A stretch of DNA of 64,000 bases from Synchiropus splendidus (lineage: Eukaryota; Chordata; Actinopteri; Syngnathiformes; Callionymidae): assembly GCF_027744825.2 (NCBI RefSeq), contig NC_071337.1:11657031-11721030 (forward strand), read 5' to 3'. The notes under the pieces were generated by a model, which was given only the letters and a program-made list of their open reading frames with translations, was not told the origin of the DNA and did no database searches. Made by a program: the position numbers and the translations under genes. This document shows positions 36,806-49,879 of this stretch, piece by piece (position 1 is the stretch's first letter; each line of letters begins with the position of its first letter).

Positions 36806-39800
36806 GTCCATCTTAATGATGATGTATTAAAATGAAGGCATGGATCGGGGTCCTGAACTGAGTCAGGGCGCTCATGAAAAAAAATCCACTGTGCATTTGG
36901 CTGGAGTCGACTGCAGGACAAAGTACTATGCCAGGAATGCATCATCATTTGGTTCGTTTGAGGACTGGTGGTGAAAGACTAGCCAGGACTCTTCATGGTT
37001 TCAAGTGTGTACACTTTAGCCTTTCTTCTTAAAGGGGTCCTCAACGTAAACACAACCTAAACTTTAGGAATGAATGGATGAATTACAAATAAATAAATTT
37101 GCTTTTTTTTCACTCAAGAAAGCCATAAAAACTAATGAGAAAATGTAACATCCGAACTACAAAAGTTGCTTCTTCTTTGTGAGGAACAAACTTGTTGCTT
37201 ATGTTAGCATTAGCAGTAGCTACATTGTCACTGTTTGTGTATATATCTGTGATGAAAACTGGAGAGGGGTGGAGAAATCCATGGACAAAGTAAAGGCAAA
37301 GTAAAAACTACATTTAAAAGTTTTTTAAGTCGCTGACAGACGGACAGCGGTCAGAGCATGTGATGATTGATACATGTGAGAAAGGTAGTGATTTTTGTAC
37401 ACACACTTCACTCACAGTCTGAAGCTTTCACTGGAGCAAAAACGTCCTGCCACCACGCCACACATTTCTTTCCGATATTGAAGCTGAAGAGCTTGTTTGC
37501 GTTGACATTAAACGGATCATCCAGCAGGATGTTCCTCTTGTGATATCATTGAGCACCGTTTCAGAGTCTGGCTTAGTGCGTTGCTGTGCTGAATTCGTGT
37601 TCATCTAGAAATCAATTTACTCTTTATTCGCATTCTAATTCAAAAGAAGCCACTTTGTAGATGATATATGATCATTTCAAGCTAGATATTTATGTTGTCA
37701 GGGTCACGTCAGTGTCAGGAAGTTTCAGGGGATTGCTGACTATATTTGTTTAAAGTGTTTGTGAATAGAACTCATCCGGATAGGTTTCACAAGTGACTTC
37801 CATCCGGGCTCTTTGACTTAGAAAGTGGCATGAAACATACCGAGTCTCTGGTCTCACGCCATGCCTCACTATGAAATGTAAACACAGGCCCATTATGATC
37901 AGAATGAGTTATGCTCCGTACCCAATTAGTGTGTCCAAGGCTTTTTTTTGGGCCGACGTAAATGGAACTGGGCCATAATAACTGCCATTAATTGCACCAG
38001 AGTTTGTCCTGGTATGACATGTCTAAGTGGCTGATGGGAAAACAGCCCATTATCTCCCAGGGGTGTCTTTGGATTAGTAATGAATAAAGCGCTGATGCAT
38101 TTATGAAACATTCCACTGAGTCTTTGCGGATCCCTGACGTATGTTCACTCCGGTTGGGGAAGTTGTGGGTTAGTTATGTGTGCGCTCTGGTCCAGGGATG
38201 CTGATGCTGGAGTGTTGAGTCAGCTGCTGCACAACATGCTGCATCGATTGCTCTCATCACACCCCAGACCCAGCACAATCAGTTAAATGCTCCTGCTGCT
38301 CGTGCTAGTCAGAAGTCCAACTGTTTATAAATGGAACTGAACAGATGAAGGCTGCGTGATGTAACATCTCTGATCCATGATGATGGAGATGTTGTGTAAT
38401 GGAGCTCTTCCTGGCTCATGCTGTTACGACTTCTGTTTTCTTGTGAATCAGGTTTTACACAATTTAGGTGAGAGTAGTTTTTAGAACATGCCGGGCCAGA
38501 GGTTATATTGACATGTTATGTTTCATAAATAGAAATATCTCAAGGGCCGTACAATTTCAGGACTTGAACATTGTTAAAATGCACACAAACAAGTCTTGAA
38601 AAAACAATATCATGCTTTCACTTTTTCACGTTTTTCTCCTTTTTGTTGGTAAAGATTATGAAATCAAAATTCTTATGATTACTTTCTGTTATATTGGTAT
38701 CTATTTATATTTTGTCTTCTACCTTCGTTTATTTTCTTGACCAGGACTCACACCAAAGGCAGTTATGGTTTGCGGTAGGTTTGTGCTGAAACGCGTCATT
38801 TGCCGTGAGGTATTGTTTATGCTTCAAAGTTGTGACATGATTCAAAGTCCTCGAACAGTGCTGTATTTTGAATTTTCACCCGCAGTACTTTTATTTTGGA
38901 TGGACTTCCTATACATGTGTGAACGCTCATCTCAACTAAAGCTTGACCAAAACCTTGGCGGCAGCGCGGCTGGTTTGCTGTGACTTGTTTGTGTCTTCTA
39001 CAATCATTCTATGACATAGCGGTGCTGCGTGGCACAAAAACAACATTTGGTTCTTGACTCAGATAAGATTGTACTTTTCATCGTATAAGCTAATGATCAC
39101 AGTCTATACATTTTTCCGTCTTTATACTGCACTTTTCTTCTCTTTTTTCTTTGTTTTTGCTGCTCATTAATCCCCTGAACAAATGTATTCATTTAGAATT
39201 TATATTAAATGTGATATATTATTTTGATCATTATCTTGATAATGTTAATAAAAGCCAACCTATTGCTATCTTTATTTACTGTGTATTGATTTATTAATAA
39301 TGGATTTAATCTACAATTACAAGTGTAGGATCTGATGTTCCCTGCCGTTCAGTGTGGAGACGTAACTGTTCTGTCAGTATGAAGTTAATGGGTCTATCAG
39401 CAAAAACAAATGCCACCCACCTTCAGTGTTACATAAAGAAAAAAAAATATGATCCAAGAAAGTTTCAGATTTCTGCGAGCATTCATTCATCTCCATCTGT
39501 GTATCCGCATGGAAATTAGGTCCTGAATAATAAGGAATTATTTAAGAGTCGATCTGCGGAAGAAATGCCAGTGTAAAAGTGGGTGTTGGACCTGATGGGT
39601 GCAGAAGGTCAGTCTGTCAGAGTCATAGCGCCTGCAGCTCCTCACATGCACTCATTAATGGTCACACACTTTCTCATTCACGCACACTTTAACTGCTGTG
39701 GAAAGGCTTTCAGGGGAAACGGGTAATTATGCACCTCTATTTCGATTATTTAGCTCTTAGCGCTGACCTTCGTCAAGCCTGATATTGAACAGTGTAACAA

Positions 39801-42408
39801 ATGGGTGACACTGTTATTTTCAAATGTAGCGATAATAGATTGTGTTTGTGCTGACCTACAGTCCATTGTTCCAGTCAGCCAGGTAGGAGATGATGAAAAA
39901 AAAAAATCTTATATAACACCCTCGTAAACACCACCGGAGTGCTGGGAATTTAAAAATACTCTGAAGTGCTTTTATTGATGCGGCTGCTGTTTCATAAGTT
40001 TGCAATTGTGCTGAAATTTCTTCAGATGAGTTTCACCTGTGAGGTAAAGGTGCAGTTTGTCAAGTCCACTGTCCAGCTGAAATCTGTTGTCTGGACGTAA
40101 ATAATGTTCACCCAACAGTAGTGTCATCTTTTAAGAACTTCAATTGAGTTTTACATACAAAATACAAAACAGAATGTTGAGCACCTGCAGCCATGTTGCT
40201 AATAGCATTAGCTTTTGGAGCTGAAAAGTGAGACTGAAGAAGAGGGTCATTCTAAGAAGAATGTGTGGATAAAATCTTTGTTGTCTCGAATTCACATCTA
40301 TTACACAGTTTTTTAATATCACTGTATGACAATTTTGTTCAATGTTGTGTTTATACTGCGGTGAAACTTGTGACCATCTCCAATGTACAAGAAAAAAGGG
40401 TCATCATAAGAAGAAAAAAAAAGAGTCGTACTGGACTACTAGTCATATTTACGGGGAGATAAATTAATTTTATAAAATCCATTGCATCGCTCTCAACGTG
40501 ACATGGAGCGGAATATAGCCAAGAAGCCAGCCGACTGAGAAAAAAGGAAGCAAACGGTGAATTTCTGACATTTATCACAGTGATGACAGTAAAAAAAAAA
40601 AAACATCTTTTAATCATGAGTAGGTAAATAAATATCACTGATCTGCAGCTGCGCTCACATGGTCCATCCCCTGCGAGCAGAGGTAGTGTTCCTGTTATTT
40701 TTCCGTGAGACATGTTTTCTTGTTGTTGTGACGCTTTATCACATGTGATCACACTAGCTTTCTGGCTTGTTCGGTGGAGGGACAGAATCAAGATTATCAG
40801 GGAGCATCATGGACGTCATGTGTTCACTCCTCTGTCACATCGGTCTGTGTGAAATAGCATTTAAGAACATGTGAAATTATATATTGTCAGAGTTGCTCAA
40901 GTCGTTCCAGAGCATAAGTCACAGGGCCAGTGAGACTTTGAAAACAACTGCAACCTTTAGTCTGATAAATGTGCAAGTCATGATTCAACATGCACAATCT
41001 GCTCCAAAACATTTCTATATTACTGTCTGTGTTTTGTCTTTGTCGTGGTGGATTGTGACCCCCTTCTTTCCCCCAAGAAGACAAAAAAAAACACAACTTT
41101 ACATTTTCCGATAAGTGAGTTTTCCAAATGCACTTTTTAAATGTTCAAATGTGTGTGTTTTTTGTTTTTTTTTTGCTGGATTTGGCGCTTTACTTTTATG
41201 TATTTAAAAAAAAAGGTTGTAAGGCTGTTTGACAGAGTGAAAATGGAAATTCTTCTGCGAAACCAAACACGAGGCTTTTAAGCTTGACAAGAGCAGGCGG
41301 GTGACGTGTTGAAGACAGACAGGATGCAGAGCTTCAAGTTGGTCTCCAGAGTTTGAAAAAGAGAGGCAGACTCCCGCTCTCAATATAGCGTATTGATTGA
41401 AGCGTCATGTGAGCCAAATGATTGCCCAATAAGACTTCTGCTTTTTCATTCAGTGTCGCTGACACAGCACTTGGCGAGGGGATTTCAGTGACAAAACTTT
41501 GCTGAATATTGTCACCTCCTGCACCAGCTTTGCTTTGCTTCTACAAAAGCATACCTGTTCTTTGGCGTCCCAGAATGTAAGTGTCACCTGTCGATGCTGA
41601 AGGAAAGTTTCAGCTAAGATATGCGGGATGTTGTTATTTACGAGACGGATAGCAGCCACAGCTGACCTCAGACAGGGTGGAGTAAGCATCTTTTTCTGTG
41701 TGTATCACTTGCACAGATGGCCTTCTGAGCTTCGTGGCTGAAGTCATCGGCTGGCCGAAACACGAAATGTTTAATTTGGACTTGTGGTCTCGTGCTCATC
41801 GTCAGTGAGAAAACTATGACTCACTGTGTCAGATGTACAAGTGAAAGCATGTGTTACACTGGAGAGTCTTCTGTCAAGCCGTCCTGCTGGGGCAGCGATT
41901 TATGGCCCGTTTACTATCAAAATTCATGTTTCCATTGAAACCTCTCATTTCGGACTCTAAAACATGATGCATTCAAGACGGACTGTGATTGTCCTGTTGT
42001 GACCGCTTTAAGAAAGTGTCATGTCTATTCTTCTGGCCGAGCGGCTCCTTGCTGTGAGATAATAGATGTTTAAAGTTGAGCAAGGGGTGTTGGCCAAGGC
42101 CCTTAACTCTCTCAGTCTATTGTCTTCAATTTGGAGGAAGGAAAGGAAAGCTAATGGCAAATCATTGCTTATGTAAAGTCTGATATAGAATGAGTCACCT
42201 GCCTGCAGCAGCTCAGAATGTTCTCGGAATAGCTCGCATTACTGTATCCAATGTTGAAGTGCAACCTGTTGCATGTCTTCAGAACAGAAAAGGAAGAAAT
42301 CATGACACAATCTAAGGGTGCTGTGAGAGATGGGTGTCATCTGGATGCTTTAGATATTGATACTGATACCTATCGATGCTGCTACCCATCATATGTGCAA
42401 AAAATATA
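36806..42408 (+). other. elmo1 intron 1, spacer between the inverted arms
   Basis: The spacer contains a hAT-like relic at about 38800-38980 and two AT-rich, repeat-free stretches (37880-38110, 39480-39790) proposed as conserved-element candidates. Runs of A or T occur near 40592 and 41158. No gene recognised. Confidence 0.5.
38800..38980. mobile_element. Relic related to the hAT-like element at 52228-52673
   Basis: Words such as TTCAAAGTC(C/T)T(C/T)GAACAGT, ATTTTGA, CGxTCATCTCAAC and the GGCGGC tail occur in the same order at 52535-52640. This indicates an old shared repeat. Ends are not defined. Confidence 0.5.
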
Positions 42409-42706
42409 CAGTGGTACCTCGGTTCTCGACCACAATCCGTTCCAGGCGGCCGTTCGAGAAGCGGATTGTTCGAAAATTGAATCGATTTTTCCCATTACAA
42501 TGAATGGAAAAAGAAATAATGCGTTCCAAGCCTTAAAATAGGCTTTTGTAGGAGTGAATGTAGAGTGTCTGCTGCAGGTGTGCTGTTCCTCTGTGTGTGT
42601 GGCCGCTGCATGTGGGAGGGGTTGCCGAGTGAGTGACGTCTCTCCAGAAGTGAAGAGGTGCCCGGTGCGTGTCCAGCTCTGAATGTGCGCTTCTGTGCAG
42701 TTTGGC
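42409..42706. mobile_element. MITE copy C1, truncated
   Basis: It starts CAGTGGTACCTCGGTT after TATA and follows copy A almost base for base up to GTGCAGTTTGGC, where it stops abruptly at the junction with inverted arm 2. The missing right half corresponds to about 150 bases of copy A. Confidence 0.8.
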
Positions 42707-43418
42707 ATTTAGCCTTAAGTGTTTTGCGGCCGCTCTTCTCTCACGGCGGCTATTGCCATCATATAGATGAGCATTAAAAGGTAGCTCAGAGTTGATCAGA
42801 AGGTTGATGGCACACAGGTCTGAATAAGCTCAGAAAAGCATATGATCAAAACGACAGTGAAACCTCGGTTCTTGACCACAATCTGTTCCAGAAAGCGGTT
42901 CGAGAAAATGGGCTTTTGTAGAGTGTCTGCTGCAGGTGCGCTGTTCCTCTATGTGTGTGGCCGCTGCATGTGGGAGGGGTTGCCGAGTGAGTGACGTCTC
43001 TCCAGAAGTGAAGAGGTGCCCGGTGCGTGTCCAGCTCTGAATGTGCGCTTCTGTGCAGTTTGGCTGTGACAAAGTCATAAACCAAGTAACGCTCTGTCCG
43101 AGACTCACCTCATCCCTGTCCCAGCTCCAGCCCACAACAGGACATCAAACCCTGGAGTGAGCGGTCCAGCACCTCCCCTGTGACACTCTACCACGGTCCA
43201 GTGCGGAGACAGGAAAGGTTTTACACCTCAATATGAAGAAAAAACCGTCAGTAAATGTAGCTAACGGGGCGCGTTGTGGGTCAGCTGATCGGTCCGCGCG
43301 TTGTGTTTTTTCCCGCTTTTTTCGGGTGCAAAATCCAAAGCAAAAAAAATCATGAAAATTTTTGTTCGAACTCTGATTTGTTCGAATTCCAGGACGTTCT
43401 AAAACCGAGGTACCTCTG
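42704..43418 (-). repeat. Inverted-repeat arm 2 (151-bp flank plus MITE C2)
   Basis: This arm is the complement of 36026-36805. It joins the truncated copy C1 through a shared GGC, a 3-base microhomology. It ends at CTCTG followed by TA. Confidence 0.85.
42855..43418. mobile_element. MITE copy C2
   Basis: It runs from CAGTGAAACCTCGGTT to AACCGAGGTACCTCTG, with TA after the right end but not before the left. At about 564 bp it is shorter than copy B because it lacks an internal block. No transposase. Confidence 0.8.
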
Positions 43419-43420
43419 TA

Positions 43421-46400
43421 TACGACATGAAAAGATGAGTTGTGTATACTTTTTATTTTGCAATAACAAGGTGCAAGAGTAGCGTCTGTCAGTAAAATTT
43501 TGGAGCCAAATTCCTGAATCGGTTCCAGTGATTGAGAGCCTCATGAGAGACCTCGGCATAGACGTAACAAAAGGAAACACAGCTCATGCTGGATTAATGT
43601 CACTGCAGTTGTACATCCCAGTTCGACCCTCCATCACATTGCATCTGGCAGAACGCAGAAATCGTGGTGCCATCTTTGTGGGTCCTGAAAGAAGTTCTCA
43701 GAATAGTATATTTCTCTCAAGTTTTTGTTTATTTAAGGTTACCTCAAACATTAAACGTGTGTTTTTTGGTTGACATATTCAAGGCAGTGACCTGTTGTGA
43801 AGTCTAGGCCGGTGTTGCCGAGACCCTTCTCCCACTGGAAATGCTGATAGCACCATTTTTCCTAAAACTCAGTCGGGAGCTGTTGTGTGACTAATAATGA
43901 GGTCTTTCTTACCTTCCCAGCAATTAATTTATTTTGCATGTTTCTTAAATTAATTTCTAGTCTGTGTTTTTGTCTAGTGCTGCTATGCTAATGCCATTAG
44001 CAACAAAGCTCCTGCAGGGCCGGTTGGACATTAAATGTATATCTTTTTTTAAATAACGGTCTTAATAAACAAATAATTTCCTATTTGTTTTATTGCTAAC
44101 ACGAGCTGACTGAAGGTGATAAGAGGAATGTGCATCCAAGTAAATACACTAAACTGTAGTGGTTTGTTCCGACTATTCTTCTTCTATAAACAACTGAGAC
44201 CCCGCGACTCCTGGCCATCGTCTTATCTTTAAACCTTCCCGCTCCTTTTTCTGCTGCTTCCTTTTTGCTCGACAAACGCCCACTTCCTCCTTCTGTCCGT
44301 CTCGCTCACCCTCTTGGTTGCTTTTTAAACCTCAACTGACTCACAAACTGCTGTCAGGTCTTTGACTATGATGCTGAAATCGTTTCACTTCCAGACAGGA
44401 ATTGATTCTGAAGTTGCTTAGAGTGGTTTGTCTCCTCTATTTCACTTGATCAGGGAGGAAGGACTTGCTGGCTTCTTGCTGTGAAGTTGGCTCTGAGGTG
44501 AGTCCTCACATCCTCTTACTCGACGTATGTTAGACAGGATGCAGCAGGCCTCGGGTGCGGCTGTGAGCGTGCTCCGCTCTGACTCGGTACAAGTCATTGT
44601 TTGCTGTCGTTGCTGGAAACTGCACGTTTCCAGGCTAATAATAATAGGACTTTTTCTCCAAATGTTCTTCCTGATACAAACCTTGAAATGATGGTTTATG
44701 AAATTGGGGTCTTTATTTCTCCATAAACTATCATTCAGAAATGATGCATGGGTCATTTGTGTTCTTTCTTTAACTTATCTCCTTGTCAGTAACTGCTCCC
44801 CTCAAAAACGGAATTTCTTCTGACTGGCATTTACAGCAATTCGGTGGCAATCAGAGCTGCACACTGTTGACCACTGAGCAGTCACCAAGTGTGTAACCAA
44901 CTGCCTACATACTGTATATAGTTGAGTTCTTGGCCGGCAGGATTTCCTGGTTGCCACCACAAGTCAAACTCCCCGATGATATACATTTAGTTTCCAATGA
45001 CTTTTTTGTGTCATTGTCATTAAATTTCCGTCAGTGAGTGATTTATAAATAAAATAAAATTAACAGTTTCCTGGAATCTGGTGGTTGGCGGGGTAAATAT
45101 GAATTCATAGTTTACGACTTTAAATTCTTTCAGCCTTGTTTTTTCTGTCCAAATATCAGTCATGTAGCCTAAATCTATTTTTTACGTTTTTGTGTATTCT
45201 TTGAAATTGTTTTTTTTTTCTTATACGTACCTGTATACAGCGACTGAAATGCATCGTGGACTTGGTTTCTACTGCATACTGCACAGAAGAGGGAGTGTCT
45301 ACTTCAAAATAATTTTAAGTGAAGTTGAAGGCCACAATGGATGAGGACACTGCTGTTGAGGTATTCGTGTTTATTGACTCATCTCTTTGAAGGTTAAACA
45401 GGTGGCGTGGCATGCATTAATACTAGTTCAAATATTTTTGGAACATTATTTAAAAATGATCTAAATGAACCAGAGAAGAACCATAACAATGCAAACACAA
45501 GTTGCTGTTGCCGTTCTGGTGACTGTCAATGCCAGGTTTGCGTGGAGTAAAGGCCTGTCTGGCACAGAACACATCTTTTATTGCAAGTAATTTTACTTCA
45601 TCTCCTGTGTGCACTAAATGAGGGCATGACATGTGTGACTTGGTTGGTTGCACGACACGGGCCCGGGGGGGTGGGCAATTCACTTTCCTATGAAGCCACA
45701 TTATATACTGCAACTGTGGTGAGAGGCCCTGAGACAGAAGGAAAGAATCTTAAATGTAACAAAAAAATGTGATGCCTTAATATTATACACAGCTACCAAA
45801 ACACCCACAGTGAAGTCACAAACCATCAAACAACACAAGACAATAAATCACAGTTTTTTTCTCTGTTTTAATCTGTCAGAAAATCATTACTTCTTGGCCC
45901 TTTGCTGTCTGTACTGCTGGTTTAAAGATCAGGAGACACATGAGTCCAACCTTTTGAATTTGAGAACGTGGTTGCTGGTTCGGCATGTTAAAGATATCTT
46001 CATTTCCAATGTCAGGCTTTTATTGTGACTGAAGATTAACAGCAAGGAGAAACTTGATTTATATCTAATGGTTTTCTTACTTCTCACTGTTTAAGTGCCT
46101 GATTTTGGTCCAGCAGAACTGACAAAAGTTCACTTTACCTCCTCCTGCATGATATTGTATTATTTCGTACTATAGAACAGTGACAAGTGGCTGGGGTTAA
46201 TTTGAGTTCGCTTTTCTCCATTTATTAGTTTGTTACATGTCTCAGAGTGTGGAACTTCCCCCATTCAAGTGTTGAAAGACTGTTTCAAAACCCAGACTTC
46301 AGCCTTTCCCTTTGTGTTCTTCCTTTATTTGTGGTGTTTTGTCAGCCCTTTGTGTTAGAGAGGGCTTTTCCTGTCAGCTACTTTGATATGTGGCTGCATT

Positions 46401-49400
46401 CTTTCACTTCCTTTCAGCGTTTTACTTTGGAGAGTTGTCTTGTCCTAATTTTCTTGGAGAGGGTAACACTTTATAAATAGCTTAATCGTAATGTCCTGAG
46501 TGAACTCAAGAGATTCGCCATGGTGCATATAATCTTACATCTTCCCTCTGGGGTGTAATGCGACCATCTTGTAGCTGCTCGCTCTGTGAAGGTGCAACAA
46601 TTACTTCTGGCTGTTTTGCTCCACGTCGGTGGGCTTTTGTTTGAGATCTCGGGTGGGAAACGGTGCCCCTTACGGTCACAACACAACAGTCCTGTGGGGA
46701 AGCTGGGTGCCTTTTATTCAAGGCATCAGATGAAAAGCTCAAAGGGTCCTTCTGAAACTCAACCAGCAAGAGAGCTGCAGATGTTTTCATTTGATCTGCA
46801 CGTTGAAGTCACATCAAGGTCTTCTGTCGAAGCGGTTTCAAGTTTAAAATCCTGCTTGATATGAAACAGATACTAAAGTCTGCAATGTGGAACTTTTTGT
46901 GTTTATTTTTTACTACAATCGATTTGTTCTTTGTTGTGCTTCAGTTACCTGGCGTATCCATCACGTCAATAATATTCTCTGACCTGAATTAAAGTACTGA
47001 CAACTAGCTACCGCCTTTTATGCCGGAAAATGTTTCTGTCCATCATAAAGAGTTATTTAGCAAAACTATTCTCAGGTGTACAAGCTTTCATTGACCACCA
47101 ACAGGAAATACTGCGAGCTTGTAAATTTGACCTTTAGTGTAGCAACACTTTAATTATTCTCAATTGTTGTAGTAATAGTTATTTGAATTTAACTTTCTTA
47201 ACAAACACATTTGTTTGTCTTGTCCACTTTTTCAGATTTGGACAATGTTGTGACATGGTGTACCTGATGGAGTCATTGGCTTCTATGATGTCAGGTTATT
47301 TTTTTTTCAGGGTTCTGACCGGCGTTTTTTGGAGGAACTGATATTTTCCCACCGTGGGCTGGGGGGTGATTTTGCTCTTGTTGTCGATGTGTAGTCAAGT
47401 GTGACTTGCAATGTCAGCGCTGTTTTGTGGTCATTCGAGGAGGACTCCTCTTTTAAGAATGTTAAGGAGGGCTGCTACTCTACAATGTCCCACTACAACA
47501 ACTATTAAAACCAATAACAACGTGAGCAGACAGTGGTATGTGGGCTTTTATTTGTTATATTCCGATTTTAAATTTGATACCTGACTTTGCATCTAAATGT
47601 ATACAAGAAATTCTTTAAGGGATTTTTGTTCCGGAAAGTTTGTGGCATAATGACCATGCCACTGTCGGCACCCGGCACCAACATGCACACTTCCGATTTG
47701 ATGTTCAGCTTCCATGTTATTTGTCCAGTTCAGATTTCAGAGTCCTCTGGCTCACTTCATCCACAATGCCGGCGACTGCACGTAGGTGTGTGTCTCGGGC
47801 TAATACACGCCCCCATACCTTCCCCCGTCTCCTGCTACTACACAGTGTTATAGGGTGGTGCTTTACTTCATTGCATTTCAAGGGTTCTGGAACATCATCT
47901 GCCATAACACCTTGTTATTTCCTTTAGTAAAAAATGACTCGGGTTACAAGCATCATGAGCATCTGTTCAGACTGAAATGTGCTAGAAAATCAAGCTCTGT
48001 ATTGTGTTTATAGGTTTAAACTATCCATTTGTTAAACTGTTGGAATCTGTCTATCATCAGTTGCAAGTTGAAAGAAAGAAATTCACAGCATAAAATAAAA
48101 GATCTAATTATTTATGTAATCTGTCAACCTTGTTACTGTTACACAGCGCATATTTACCTTTCCTTCACCACCACCCACTGTGTACCCCGACCCTCCCCTC
48201 TCCACCAGTCGATGGTGTGACCCTCACATTACACATCATGAATTATTGAGGTGAACTGGAGAGCCGTCCAACAAATCAGGCACAGTCTCTGAGTCACCGT
48301 GTCCTCTCCCGTTACCCGCTCGGCATTTTTATTGATGGTTTAGCGCCTTCATTCGAACCTGCGGCTAAATATCACGTCGCCCTTTAACTGGGCGTAACGT
48401 GAGAATTTAGGATTCTCCCTCTCTTCCAAAGGAAATCAGATGTATTTACGGTCTCTGAGAGGGAAGAAGAGAAATCTCCAGTTTCAACAGACACGGGAGA
48501 GATTGAAAACATACTAAACCTGGACAAGATTTGCTGTGTAATGGGCACCTTTGATGTTGCACAATATAACAGAAAGTTGATCTGTGTCAACTGTACTGAA
48601 GCGAAAATGTTGCCCTGAATTCACCCCCCAGCTGCTTAAAACAACCCGTTTGTCAATTCATTTTGTTTAATTTCATTATCATAGACTCTTACCGTGAAAT
48701 CTTTCTTTATTGTGTTTGCTTCATCTGTTTTATGTGGAAAAAAAAATCCGAAACATTTTTTTACCAAATGGCATTGTGGTGCGTACCGTTGAGTGTCAAG
48801 AGCTTTGTCCATTTTTGTGGGTAAAAACGGACAAAGCTCTTGACACTTTTCTGGACTGATCCAGTGTCACATTGGAGGGTAACCAGGCCGACAGGGTTAA
48901 GTGCCATGAGCAAACTCGCGTTTCCCGCGTGCCATCTGACTCAAGTCTTCAATGAAACACAATTTCTCCTTCGAGTGGTGAAATGTGAAGCGGCGGGGTC
49001 ACACTGACTCACTCCACCATGGTTGTGACAAATATGACTTGATTATGACAAACTTCCCGGAATAAAAGAGGCATCTACATCTCAAACTATTGATGCAGTG
49101 GTTGCCATGGCAACGAACCCTTGCATGAAGAGCCGTGTGGAATATCACGGGGTGACTCACGCACACGTACCCAGGCACACATGCGCCAGAAGGGCAGCTT
49201 TGTTACGCATATTGTCTTTACATCAAGAGGTTTGTATCGATAAGTCGTATGTTTGCTAGTGGGGCGGCGGCAACAGCGGCTCCTAAGAAATTCTTCGAAT
49301 CAGTTTTCAAGCTTTGTAGCTCACCCATTCAATATTCCTCAGAAATCAATAATTAATTGTGAAGAAGTGTTTTTGCAGGGATCCCCACCACATTTTAGAA

Positions 49401-49879
49401 CAATTAAAGCTTTCTAGACAGTCGAGGAAGATAAATGATTCATTCTCCGCTCCAAGAAAATGTTTCATGCATAATATTGAGTCTGATTCGATGTCGATCG
49501 GGCTTTGATTAAAATGTTCTTTACAGTAACAATAATGTGTGAAGAAAAGATACATACTAAAACTCCGTAATTATATTTCTTGAATCTAAAACGCTGGATT
49601 GAACTAGCCTTTCATCAACAGCAACCAGCGAAAGTTTGTTTTTTCCTTTTTGATCTGGTCTCTTTTACTCCCACTTTTGAAAGAGGTGATTTCAGTGATA
49701 GTAGGAAACATTTTAGCAGTAACTCTAACTGAGTTGCAATGAGCTAACCAGCGAACACGAGACACTAAGTCACATGGTGGATTGAACTTGTAGTACAAGA
49801 TACATTTAATTCACTGTTGTTCCAAAAGTGAGGAAGTGAACGCTCTGTCTTGAAATGTTAAGTTTGAGCGGAAGCGCAT
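43421..49879 (+). other. elmo1 intron 1, right part
   Basis: The hairpin at 48792-48847 is the only structured feature. A G/C-rich patch GGGCCCGGGGGGG lies at 45660. The 48230-48430 stretch is repeat-free and could be a conserved element. No gene recognised. Confidence 0.5.
48792..48847 (+). other. 56-nt near-perfect hairpin
   Basis: Arms of about 25 bases (AGTGTCAAGAGCTTTGTCC then TTTTT) pair with GGACAAAGCTCTTGACACT with a single mismatch in the stem and a loop of about six bases (GTGGGT). It lies in an intron on the + strand. It could be a fold-back repeat or a short hairpin RNA precursor, and the sequence alone cannot decide. Confidence 0.75.
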
